Below are positions 7,792 through 15,354 of a DNA stretch of 46,301 nucleotides, one piece after another. Location of the stretch: positions 1-46,301 of the forward strand of contig DASZJZ010000098.1 in the NCBI GenBank assembly GCA_035947555.1, read 5' to 3'. Position numbers and translations under genes: made by a program. The notes below the pieces were generated by a model. That model made no database searches. It had not been told where the DNA came from and was given only the letters and a program-made list of their open reading frames with translations. Within the stretch, counting starts at the first letter, position 1. Each line of letters begins with the position of its first letter. This DNA is from JACVRW01 sp035947555 (GTDB lineage: Bacteria > Actinomycetota > Thermoleophilia > Solirubrobacterales > Thermoleophilaceae).

Positions 7792-8383
7792 CCGGCGTGG
7801 GATCGCCGCGCGCGTTGCCCTGGCCCGCGACGACGGCTTCACCCTAATCGAGCTGATGGTGGCCATCATGGTGCTGGCCGTGGGGCTCATCGCCCTCGTG
7901 ACCAGCTTCGACCATTCGCGCGACCTGGTCAGCGTCGCCGAGAAGACCGAGGTGGCCAGCCACCGGGCCGAGCAGGAGCTCGAGCGCATCCTGTCGCTGC
8001 CGTACGACACCGTGGCGCATGCCTCCACCCCCGCGTCCTCGGCCGACCCCTCGGATCCGGCCTCCTTCGTCAGCGGCACGAGCTACCAGTACGACCAGGG
8101 CTCGACCGGCCCGCAGTCGGAGACGCTGGCGGCCCCCGCCACCGGCGCGCCGGCAGGCGGCGTGGTCGGGGTGGCGCCGCAGACCTGGAACGACAGCGAG
8201 TCGCGGCTGACGGGTCGGATACAGAGCTTCATCACCTGGACCGGCGACTACTGCACCGCCGCCGACCGAACGGCGTGCGCCAAACGGGTGACGGTGGCGG
8301 TGACGGTGGGCGGCCCGAGTCCACTGCGCCGGCACGTGGTGATGTCGACGGTTATGACCAGTCCCGTGGGGACGGGAAGCTGA
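7784..8383 (+). CDS. Prepilin-type minor pilin (PilV/GspI-like)
   Basis: A 199-residue pilin-like protein. The leader MADRRGIAARVALARDDG is followed by FTLIELMVAIMVLAVGLIAL, the canonical N-methylation helix with Glu at +5, as in PilV/GspI. The globular part is Ser/Thr/Gly/Ala-rich with paired cysteines near the end (DYCTAADRTACAKR), and finishes VTVAVTVGGPSPLRRHVVMSTVMT, typical of the last strands of PilV proteins. The ATG overlaps the preceding gene by 8 bases, indicating coupled translation within the pilus operon. Confidence 0.85.
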   Translation: MADRRGIAARVALARDDGFTLIELMVAIMVLAVGLIALVTSFDHSRDLVSVAEKTEVASHRAEQELERILSLPYDTVAHASTPASSADPSDPASFVSGTSYQYDQGSTGPQSETLAAPATGAPAGGVVGVAPQTWNDSESRLTGRIQSFITWTGDYCTAADRTACAKRVTVAVTVGGPSPLRRHVVMSTVMTSPVGTGS

Positions 8384-8394
8384 GGAGGGCCCGG

Positions 8395-9801
8395 ATGCGC
8401 CGACTGACCCCATCGCAGGAGGGCGTGGCCCTTCCGGTGGCGACCGCGATGCTGCTCGTGATCTCGCTGTTCGTGGTCGCGTTCTTCAGCGTGACGCTGC
8501 AGGTGAACGACTCGTCCGTGGAGGACCGCAGCTCGAAGCGCGCGCTCGCCGCCGCCGAGGCGGGGATCCAGACGGCGCTCTACCGGATGAACGAGATCGG
8601 CACTTCGCAGCCGACCCTGTGCTTCACCACGAACTGGGTCGCGGAGGAGGCTCCCGGGCGGTGCCCGGCGGCCACCGGGACGGTGGGCAACGGGGCCTCC
8701 TACAGCTACTACGTGACGCCCGAGCTCGGCACCACGGCAGGCTGCGTGGTGGTCGGGACGGCCACAGACCGCTGCATAACTGCCATCGGGATCGCGGGCG
8801 GCGTGCAGCGCCGCGTGCAGGTGCGGGCGAACACGCTTACGGGGGCGGTCTCCTACAAGTCGATCGGGCTGATGTCGAAGACGCTGATGTACGCGGGCGT
8901 CTCGTCGGAGATCACGAGCGAGGTCGGCGCCAATGGGGTCGTCCACTTCGGGAACAGCGCGAAGACGTTCAGCAACGCCTCCCCCGAGATCGACGGCGCG
9001 GTGCTGCACGCACCGGGCAGCACGTACGAGACCAGCGGCTCCAGCCAGCAGATCGCAGGCGGGCGGCAGTCGGTTTCCACGCCGTATGAGTTCGACGACA
9101 TCGACTTCGAGGCGATCGAGACGACCGCGACGAACCTCCAGCCCGGTTGGACCCGACCGTCGGGCACCTCCTACCCCCCACTCGGGGGCACGCCGATGCA
9201 CTTCAGGGTGACGGGCACTGCATACCTGCCCCCCGGCACGTACTACTTCTGCCGCTTCAGCATGGCGAACAGCGCCAAGCTGACGTTCAGCACCTCCCAG
9301 CCGACTCAGATCTACGTCGACTCGCCCTCACGTTCGGGATCGCTCTGCGAAGGTCAGTTGAACTCGGCCACCACCTATCCGGTTGGCACCTTCTGGCTCG
9401 AGAACAGCAACGAGTTCAACAAGGACGGCAGGGAGGAGCTTGTCGAGGTGTTCGTGCACGGCACGAGCTACAACGGGACCAGGTCGGCTCCCTCCTTCTG
9501 CACGCCGGCGGGAGATTCCCCGCACACCGACAAGTGCGAGAGCGACGTCATTCTCGTCAACTCCGCTGCCTTCGAGGGCATGATCAACGCCCCCAACACC
9601 ACGGTCGAGCTCAACAACAGCGGCAAGATGAAGGGCGCCATCGCCGCCGACAAGATCCGCTTCAACAACTCGGTCGTGTTCGAGCTGACCAACGCCGTCA
9701 AGGACTCGGCCCCCGCGACCGTCGGCGGCATCGACCGCGGCAACTGGGTCGAGTGCCGGCCGCAGCCCACCGCGGCGAACGACCCCGAGTCCGGCTGCTA
9801 G
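8395..9801 (+). CDS. PilX-like pilus protein with Asn-Ser repeat C-terminal domain (copy 1)
   Basis: A 468-residue protein. The N-terminus (EGVALPVATAMLLVISLFVVAFFSV) is a PilX-type hydrophobic helix, followed by RALAAAEAGIQTALYRMNE, the amphipathic extension of PilX/minor pilins. The long C-terminal part repeats short turns such as GNSAKTF, ANSAKLTF, VNSAAFEG, NNSGKMKG and NNSVVFE, which look like rungs of a beta-helix, and ends WVECRPQP...DPESGC with a terminal cysteine. The ATG at 8395 is preceded by GAGGAGGG at ideal spacing; the open frame upstream is not needed. It is 12 bases after the PilV-like gene. The next gene is a paralogue. I expect a surface or pilus-tip structural role. Confidence 0.82.
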   Translation: MRRLTPSQEGVALPVATAMLLVISLFVVAFFSVTLQVNDSSVEDRSSKRALAAAEAGIQTALYRMNEIGTSQPTLCFTTNWVAEEAPGRCPAATGTVGNGASYSYYVTPELGTTAGCVVVGTATDRCITAIGIAGGVQRRVQVRANTLTGAVSYKSIGLMSKTLMYAGVSSEITSEVGANGVVHFGNSAKTFSNASPEIDGAVLHAPGSTYETSGSSQQIAGGRQSVSTPYEFDDIDFEAIETTATNLQPGWTRPSGTSYPPLGGTPMHFRVTGTAYLPPGTYYFCRFSMANSAKLTFSTSQPTQIYVDSPSRSGSLCEGQLNSATTYPVGTFWLENSNEFNKDGREELVEVFVHGTSYNGTRSAPSFCTPAGDSPHTDKCESDVILVNSAAFEGMINAPNTTVELNNSGKMKGAIAADKIRFNNSVVFELTNAVKDSAPATVGGIDRGNWVECRPQPTAANDPESGC

Positions 9802-9820
9802 CCGGCCGGAGCTAAGCCCT

Positions 9821-9845
9821 GAACTCCCGGGTCGTCCGGGGGTTC
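9821..9845. terminator. GC-rich hairpin between the two PilX-like genes
   Basis: GAACTCCCGG (9821-9830) can pair with CCGGGGGTTC (9836-9845) over ten base pairs including one G-T wobble, with a five-base loop. There is no U-tract. It may be an attenuator or a processing/stability element separating expression of the two paralogues rather than a full terminator. Confidence 0.5.
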
Positions 9846-9873
9846 GGTCATCCCCCTAGGTGAAGAAAAGTTC

Positions 9874-11286
9874 ATGAAAATTTCTCATAAATCTCAGGAA
9901 GGCGTGGCGCTTCCGGTCGCCACCGGAATGCTGGCGCTGATCTCGATCCTCGTGGTCGGCTTCTTCACCGTTGCTCTGCGCGTGAACGAGACATCGGTCG
10001 AGGACCGCAGCTCGAAGCGCGCTTTGGCGGCGGCCGAGGCCGGTCTCGAGATGGCGATCTACCGGCTCAACATGCTCAACCTGTCGGCACAGGCCAACGC
10101 GGCGAACTGCCTGACGACCACATGGGTGGTGCCCACAGGGGGCGAGTGCCCAGGACAGACGGCGTCGCTCGGCAACGGCGCCGAGTACACGTACTACGTG
10201 ACTCCGGCGGGAGCCACGACGGCGGGCTGCGTGACGATTCCGGGCGTCGCAACGAGCGCGCAGGACCGCTGCATCTCCTCGGTCGGCGCGGTGAACGGGG
10301 TGCGGCGCCGGATCCAGACGCGCGTCGTACAGCAGCCGACCCTCCCGGACTTCAACTCGGTCGGCCTGGTGGGGAAGTCGCTGGTCTACGCCTGGAACTC
10401 GATCAACCTCGCCACGGATGTCGGCTCAAACGCGAAGGTCCAGTTCGAGAACAGCATCAACGTGGACTCGAACAGCTCGATCAACGTCGACGGCAAGGTC
10501 ATGCTGCTCCAGGGTGGCCAGTACATCAGGGGCAACTCCGTGAACGTCGACGGCGGCAGCCAGACGATCACCGCGCCGTTCGACCTGCCGGTGCCTGACT
10601 TCGAGGCCGTGGAGGGAAGCAACGACAACGCCACGCTCACGACCGACCTCAACACCGCCTGGGACGCGACGACGAGGCGAATCAACCTCAGCAACGGCGA
10701 GCGCACGATCCGGCCGGGGACGTATCACACCTGCGGAGTGTTCCTCGGCAACAGCACGAGGCTGCGGTTCTCGCATCTCGGCGGGGCTCGCACGAAGATC
10801 TACGTCGACTCGCCGTCGCGTCCGGGGTCGATGTGCGCGGGGCAGGCAGATCCCGCCGGCACGTTCGGCGCCGACAACAGCGTGGACGTGAACAGGGAGG
10901 TCGGCCAGCGTGAGGAGCTGCTCGACATCTACCTGTACGGCACGCCGTACAACGACACGCGCACCCGCCCCTCTTGGTGCACCGACCTCAACGGCAGCAG
11001 CACGGGGATGGAGGCGGAGTGCCGCAGTGACTTCATGCTGGACAACTCGGTCAACTTCTACGGCAGCGTCTACGCCCCGAACTCGACCGTCCAGGCGCAC
11101 AACAGCGTGAATATCTGGGGCAGCGTGGCCGCCGACAAGATTCGCTTCTACAACTCGATCAATTTCTGGCTGACCGGAGAGACGATCAGCAAGTCGAGCG
11201 AGGGCTTGGGCGCCGTAGAGCGGCGCGGCTGGACCGAGTGCCGGCCGCAGCCGACCGTGACGACAGATCCCGAGTCCGGCTGCTAA
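9874..11286 (+). CDS. PilX-like pilus protein with Asn-Ser repeat C-terminal domain (copy 2)
   Basis: A 470-residue paralogue of the preceding gene: same EGVALPVATGM helix, same SVEDRSSKRALAAAEAG extension, same KIYVDSPSR and ADKIRFYNS blocks, and the same ending ECRPQP...DPESGC. The repeat is clearer here, with about ten NS motifs (WNSIN, ENSIN, NSSIN, GNSVN, GNSTR, DNSVD, DNSVN, PNSTV, HNSVN, YNSIN), most followed by a hydrophobic residue, as in stacked beta-helix rungs. It probably arose by tandem gene duplication. The first codons (ATG AAA ATT TCT CAT AAA) are strikingly AT-rich for this genome, and AGGTGA lies 11 bases upstream. Confidence 0.83.
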   Translation: MKISHKSQEGVALPVATGMLALISILVVGFFTVALRVNETSVEDRSSKRALAAAEAGLEMAIYRLNMLNLSAQANAANCLTTTWVVPTGGECPGQTASLGNGAEYTYYVTPAGATTAGCVTIPGVATSAQDRCISSVGAVNGVRRRIQTRVVQQPTLPDFNSVGLVGKSLVYAWNSINLATDVGSNAKVQFENSINVDSNSSINVDGKVMLLQGGQYIRGNSVNVDGGSQTITAPFDLPVPDFEAVEGSNDNATLTTDLNTAWDATTRRINLSNGERTIRPGTYHTCGVFLGNSTRLRFSHLGGARTKIYVDSPSRPGSMCAGQADPAGTFGADNSVDVNREVGQREELLDIYLYGTPYNDTRTRPSWCTDLNGSSTGMEAECRSDFMLDNSVNFYGSVYAPNSTVQAHNSVNIWGSVAADKIRFYNSINFWLTGETISKSSEGLGAVERRGWTECRPQPTVTTDPESGC

Positions 11287-11306
11287 CGGGGCTACACTCG
11301 GGTACA

Positions 11307-11325
11307 GGCCTCGTGGGTCGAGGCC
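11307..11325 (+). promoter_or_regulatory. Hairpin enclosing the korA ribosome-binding site
   Basis: GGCCTCG (11307-11313) is perfectly complementary to CGAGGCC (11319-11325) with loop TGGGT. The 3' arm contains the GAGG that serves as Shine-Dalgarno for the ATG at 11330, so the folded form would mask it. A TACACT at 11293-11298 could be a -10 element for a korAB promoter. No ligand-binding domain is visible, so this may set a basal translation rate only. Confidence 0.4.
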
Positions 11326-11329
11326 GCCC

Positions 11330-13162
11330 ATGGATCAGAAGACGGTTGAGAAGATAGATCGCGTGGTCGTTCGCTTCGCGGGCGACTCCGGCGACGGTAT
11401 GCAGCTCACGGGAAGCCGCTTCACCGATGCCACCGCCGTCGTGGGCAACGACCTCGCCACGCTCCCCGACTTCCCGGCCGAGATCCGCGCCCCGGCCGGC
11501 ACGCCCCACGGGGTGTCGGCCTTCCAGATCCACTTCGCCTCGCGCGACATCCTCACGCCCGGTGACCACCCCAACGTGCTCGTCGCCATGAACCCCGCGG
11601 CGCTCATCACCCAGGTCGGGGCGGTCGAGAAGGGCGGCACGGTGATCGTCAACGAGGACGGCTTCACCGAGCACAACCTGAGGAAGGCGGGCTACGCGTC
11701 GAACCCGCTCGAGGACGACTCGCTCGACGACTACCAGGTCTTCCGGGTGCCGATGACCTCCATGACGGTGCGGGCTACCGAGGGGATCGAGGGCATCACC
11801 GCCCGCGACGCTGCTCGCTGCAAGAACCTCTTCGCGCTGGGGCTGGTCTCGTGGATGTACGGGCGGCCGACCGAGCCGAGCGTGGAGTGGATCGAGAAGA
11901 AGTTCGACGACGTACCGCCCGTGCGGGACGCCAACCTGGCCGCCTTCCGGGCGGGGTACAACTTCGGCGAGACCGCCGAGCTGATCGCGGTGCACTACGA
12001 GGTCGAGCCCGCCCCGGCGCCGCCCGGCACCTATCGCAACGTGAATGGCACCCAGGCGCTGGCGCTCGGCCTGATCGCGGCATCGGTGCAGTCGGGTCTC
12101 CAGCTGTTCCTCGCCTCCTATCCGATCACGCCCGCTTCGGAGCTGCTGCACGCGCTGTCGCGCCACCGTCGCTTCGGGGTGCACACGATCCAGGCCGAGG
12201 ACGAGATCGCGGCGGCCAACATGGCGCTGGGGGCCGCCTTCTCCGGGTGCCTCGGCGTGACCGCCACCAGCGGGCCGGGCATGGACCTGAAGGCCGAGAC
12301 GATCGGCTTGGCGGTGGCGATGGAGCTGCCGCTCGTGGTCGTGGACATCCAGCGCGCCGGGCCCTCCACCGGCATGCCGACCAAGACCGAGGCGGCCGAC
12401 CTCCTCATGGCCCTGTACGGGCGGCACGGGGAGTCCCCGCTGCCCGTCGTGGCCCCGTCCACCCCGGCTGACTGCTTCGCCGCCGCGATCGAGGCGGCGC
12501 GCATCGCGGTCACCCACCGCACGCCGGTGATCCTGCTGAGCGACACCTTCCTCGCCAACTCGTCGGAGCCGTGGCGGCTGCCCGACGTCGACTCGCTGCC
12601 CGAGATCGACCCAGCCTTCGCCACCGATCCATCCGGCTTCCAGCCCTACGCGCGCGACGAGAGGCTGGCGCGGCCCTGGGCCGTACCGGGCACGCCGGGG
12701 CTGCGCCACCGGATCGGCGGGCTCGAGAAGGAGGACGTGACCGGGAACATCTCCTACGACCCGGCGAACCACGATCACATGACGCGGCTGCGGGCGGAGC
12801 GGGTCGAGCGCGTGACGGTGCCCGACGTGGAGGTCGACGACCCGGACGGCGACGCCACGCTGCTCGTTCTCGGCTGGGGCTCGAGCTACGGCGCGATCCA
12901 GGGCGCGGCGCGGAGGCTGCGCCGGGAGCAGGGGCTGAAGCTGGCGACCGCCCAGGTGCGGCACCTGAACCCGCTGCCAGGCAACCTCGAGCAGGTGCTC
13001 CGCTCCTATGAGCGGGTGCTGGTGCCGGAGATGAACATGGGGCAGCTTTCGCGGCTGCTGCGGGCCGAGTACCTGATCGACGTGGAGAGCTACACGAAGG
13101 TCGACGGGTTGCCGATCTTCACGCGCGACGTGATGGAGCAGGTGGAGGAGCGGCTGAAATGA
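11330..13162 (+). CDS. korA: 2-oxoacid:ferredoxin oxidoreductase, fused gamma/alpha subunit
   Basis: A 610-residue subunit of the thiamine-diphosphate enzyme that oxidatively decarboxylates 2-oxoglutarate (or a related 2-oxoacid) to acyl-CoA while reducing ferredoxin. The N-terminal 190 residues are the gamma domain (VVRFAGDSGDGMQLTGSRF, HGVSAFQIHFAS). The alpha domain starts near residue 235 (GTQALALGLIAA, SYPITPASELLHAL, AEDEIAAANMALGAAFSG, RAGPSTGMPTKTEAADL), followed by the transketolase C-like domain (LLVLGWGSSYGAIQGA). The fusion and motifs match actinobacterial KorA. The stop overlaps the korB start (ATGA). The enzyme bypasses the 2-oxoglutarate dehydrogenase complex in the TCA cycle. 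The exact substrate is inferred from similarity. Confidence 0.95.
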   Translation: MDQKTVEKIDRVVVRFAGDSGDGMQLTGSRFTDATAVVGNDLATLPDFPAEIRAPAGTPHGVSAFQIHFASRDILTPGDHPNVLVAMNPAALITQVGAVEKGGTVIVNEDGFTEHNLRKAGYASNPLEDDSLDDYQVFRVPMTSMTVRATEGIEGITARDAARCKNLFALGLVSWMYGRPTEPSVEWIEKKFDDVPPVRDANLAAFRAGYNFGETAELIAVHYEVEPAPAPPGTYRNVNGTQALALGLIAASVQSGLQLFLASYPITPASELLHALSRHRRFGVHTIQAEDEIAAANMALGAAFSGCLGVTATSGPGMDLKAETIGLAVAMELPLVVVDIQRAGPSTGMPTKTEAADLLMALYGRHGESPLPVVAPSTPADCFAAAIEAARIAVTHRTPVILLSDTFLANSSEPWRLPDVDSLPEIDPAFATDPSGFQPYARDERLARPWAVPGTPGLRHRIGGLEKEDVTGNISYDPANHDHMTRLRAERVERVTVPDVEVDDPDGDATLLVLGWGSSYGAIQGAARRLRREQGLKLATAQVRHLNPLPGNLEQVLRSYERVLVPEMNMGQLSRLLRAEYLIDVESYTKVDGLPIFTRDVMEQVEERLK

Positions 13163-14271
13163 CGAAGCACGGCAACGGCAAGCCGAGCGGCAACGGGGCC
13201 AAGGCCGACTCGGAGCTCGGGTTCGGCCAGCCGGGCGAGGAGGCCACCGGCGGCGGGCCGGTAGAGCTCCCGCTCACCAAGGCCGACTTCTCGTCCGACC
13301 AGGAGACGCGCTGGTGCCCGGGCTGCGGGGACTACGCGATCCTCGCCTCGGTGCAGGGCTTCATGCCCGAGCTGGGGATCCCGCCCGAGAAGATCGTGTT
13401 CGTGGCGGGGATCGGCTGCGCCGGGCGGTTCGTCTATTACATGGACACCTACGGGATGCACGGCATCCACGGGCGGGCGCCGGCCCTCGCGACCGGAGTG
13501 GCGACCGCGCGACCGGACCTGTCGGTATGGGTGGTGAGCGGCGACGGCGATGCCCTGTCCATCGGCGGCAACCACCTGATCCACGCGCTGCGACGCAACG
13601 TGCCGATCAAGATCCTGCTGTTCAACAACCAGATCTACGGCCTCACGAAGGGCCAGTACTCGCCGACGAGCGAGGAGGGGAAGGTCACGAAATCGACTCC
13701 GTTCGGCTCGCAGGACCACCCCTTCAACCCGGTGTCGCTGGCGCTTGGCGCGGAGGCGTCTTTCGTCGCGCGCACGGTGGACACCGACAAGAAGCACATG
13801 GCCTCCGTGCTGCAGGCCGCCGCTTCGCATCGGGGCGCCGCCTTCGTCGAGATCTACCAGAACTGCAACGTCTTCAACGACGGCGCGTTCGATGCCGTGC
13901 GGGCGAAGGGCCAGAAGGAGCTGAACCAGATCCGGCTGGAGCACGGCCGGCCGATCCGCTTCGGCGCCGACGGCGAGCGCGGAGTGGCGCGCGGCTCGGA
14001 CGGGCGCCTGGAGCTGGTCGACGTCGCGGACGTGGGGGAGGACCCGCTGGTGGTGCACGACGCAGCCCGCCAAGAGCCGAGCCTGGCCTTCGAGCTGGCC
14101 CACCTGGCCGCCCGCCCAACCGGCCCAACCCCGATAGGCGTGTTCCGAGCCGTGGACCGCCCGGTCTACGGCGCGGAGCTATCGGCCTCGCTGGACGAGG
14201 CCCGCGCGAAGGTGGGGCCCGAGGAGCTGCGTAGGCTGCTGCATTCGGGCGACACCTGGACCGTCTCGTAG
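13159..14271 (+). CDS. korB: 2-oxoacid:ferredoxin oxidoreductase beta subunit
   Basis: The 370-residue thiamine-diphosphate-binding partner of KorA. It shows WCPGCGDYAIL near residue 52, GIGCAGRF, the TPP motif from SGDGDALSIGGNHL to NNQIYG and the KorB-typical LTKGQYSPTSEEGKVTKSTP loop. The first 45 residues are a polar Gly/Asn/Lys-rich extension. No ferredoxin or extra iron-sulfur subunit is present nearby, as usual for the two-subunit KorAB type. The start overlaps korA by four bases (ATGA), so the two are translationally coupled and made in equal amounts. Confidence 0.95.
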   Translation: MTKHGNGKPSGNGAKADSELGFGQPGEEATGGGPVELPLTKADFSSDQETRWCPGCGDYAILASVQGFMPELGIPPEKIVFVAGIGCAGRFVYYMDTYGMHGIHGRAPALATGVATARPDLSVWVVSGDGDALSIGGNHLIHALRRNVPIKILLFNNQIYGLTKGQYSPTSEEGKVTKSTPFGSQDHPFNPVSLALGAEASFVARTVDTDKKHMASVLQAAASHRGAAFVEIYQNCNVFNDGAFDAVRAKGQKELNQIRLEHGRPIRFGADGERGVARGSDGRLELVDVADVGEDPLVVHDAARQEPSLAFELAHLAARPTGPTPIGVFRAVDRPVYGAELSASLDEARAKVGPEELRRLLHSGDTWTVS

Positions 14272-14274
14272 CGC

Positions 14275-14339
14275 TGTCAGCGTTCTGACATAGCCGAGTT
14301 CGCGGACGCCGCGCCTTCGGGACCTCTCCTTCAGGGGTC
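14275..14339. terminator. Two short hairpins after korB
   Basis: TGTCAG-CGTT-CTGACA (14275-14290) forms a perfect six-pair stem four bases after the korB stop. A second stem, GACCTCT (14321-14327) with AGGGGTC (14333-14339), forms seven pairs including one wobble. Neither has a convincing U-tract. Together they probably end the korAB message; the first could also be a protein-binding dyad. Confidence 0.5.
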
Positions 14340-14400
14340 GTTCAGCGTCTCGAGCTTCGGGGCGGGCCTAGGGTGACCAGCGCCTCGGGGCTGCAGGCTG

Positions 14401-14762
14401 CGCGGCGCCGCGCCCGGCACCGTCTTCACGGCGGACGCCGTCTACAGAGGCCAGGCCGACACCGGCCGGGCGATCAGCAACTCGCACAACATCGGCATCA
14501 ATCCCGAGACCGATTTCGCCTACGCGGTCGGTACCAACACCTGTGACTCACCGGGACCGGAGGGCGAGAACGGCGGCCTCCACATGATCGACATCAGCGA
14601 GCCGGAGGCGCCGAAGCTCGCCGGCTGCGCGCGGGTCACCGATCCGCCGACCAACAACTACGTCCACGACGGCTGTACGTGCTGCGGCCGACCGGCGAAG
14701 CCGCCGGGCGTGGCGGCGATGGTGGCCGCGGCGATCGCGGCCGCGATGGCGGCGACGACTGA
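14401..14762 (+). pseudogene. Remnant of an LVIVD/choice-of-anchor-B family gene
   Basis: In the frame of 14401 the DNA encodes TVFTADAVYRGQADTG, then SNSHNIGINPETDFAYAVG, GGLHMIDISEPEAPKLAGC and NNYVHDG, which is the central portion of choice-of-anchor-B/LVIVD-repeat extracellular proteins (SHNI...FAYAVGTNTC...GGLHMIDIS.P..P..AGC...YVHD). A stop (TGA at 14374) and no start precede it, so the 5' half is missing. After YVHDG the frame breaks: from 14673, in a different frame, LYVLRPTGEAAGR and a Gly/Arg/Asp-rich tail run to a TGA at 14760-14762, which looks like the original C-terminus. The 62-codon ORF at 14584-14772 is only part of this debris. This is the only decayed gene I see in the window. 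Confidence 0.65.
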
Positions 14763-14796
14763 GTCGAGCTGAGCCGCGGCGGCGGAGGCGGCGACG

Positions 14797-15354
14797 CTAC
14801 GCGGCGAGGTCGAGCACGACCTCGGACACGCCGCTGCCGGTGTGGCTCTGCTCGAGGCGCGTCGTGAGGCGGCGCATCAGGCGGTGGGCGGGCACGTTGT
14901 CGCTCGCCATCGTCGCCGTGAAGTGCTTGATGCCGGCGCGCCGGGCCTCGTCGGCGAGCAGGTCGGTCAGCACCGAGCCGAGTCCGCGGCGCTGCCAGTC
15001 GTCCGCGACCACGATCGCCACGTCCGCGGCCGTGGGGTCGTCGGCCAGGCGGACGAAGCGAGCGACCGCGATCAGGCGGCGTACTGGATCGCCCGGGTAC
15101 TCGGCGACCAGTGCCACGTGATCGCGGCCGTTCACCTCCGTGAGGTATCGCAGCTCGCTCCGGCTGAAGCTGCGCTTGAGTGTGAGGAAGCGTCGCTGCA
15201 CCGACTCGTCTGAGAGGTGCCGCAGCCCGTCCTCCAGCATCCGCTTGTCATCGGGGCGGATAGGCCGGACGAGGATGAGGGCTCCGTCTGGAAGGCGCTT
15301 GAGCACGCTTCCAGGGTTGCGCGCGCGAGGGCCAACTTGTGTGCATCTCGTCAC
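14797..15354 (-). CDS. GNAT family N-acetyltransferase
   Basis: A 185-residue acetyl-CoA-dependent acyltransferase. The acetyl-CoA pyrophosphate loop is QRRGLGSVL at about residues 122-130, after the beta strand VAIVVADDW; the C-terminal DNVPAHRLMRRL matches motif B. The N-terminal region (LPDGALILVRPIRPDDKRMLEDG, LSDESVQRRFL) is like the GNAT domains of Pat-type protein or small-molecule acetyltransferases. The substrate is unknown. It starts with GTG, overlapping the stop of the DUF1152 gene by four bases (GTGA), and is the last gene of the mtnA operon. Confidence 0.88.
   Translation of the reverse strand: MTRCTQVGPRARNPGSVLKRLPDGALILVRPIRPDDKRMLEDGLRHLSDESVQRRFLTLKRSFSRSELRYLTEVNGRDHVALVAEYPGDPVRRLIAVARFVRLADDPTAADVAIVVADDWQRRGLGSVLTDLLADEARRAGIKHFTATMASDNVPAHRLMRRLTTRLEQSHTGSGVSEVVLDLAA

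Noticed and set aside
14584..14772. A 62-residue ORF after korB as an independent gene
   Set aside because: Similarity to the central part of a larger protein family continues upstream of its ATG without a start, and the end is frameshifted, so it is part of a pseudogene.
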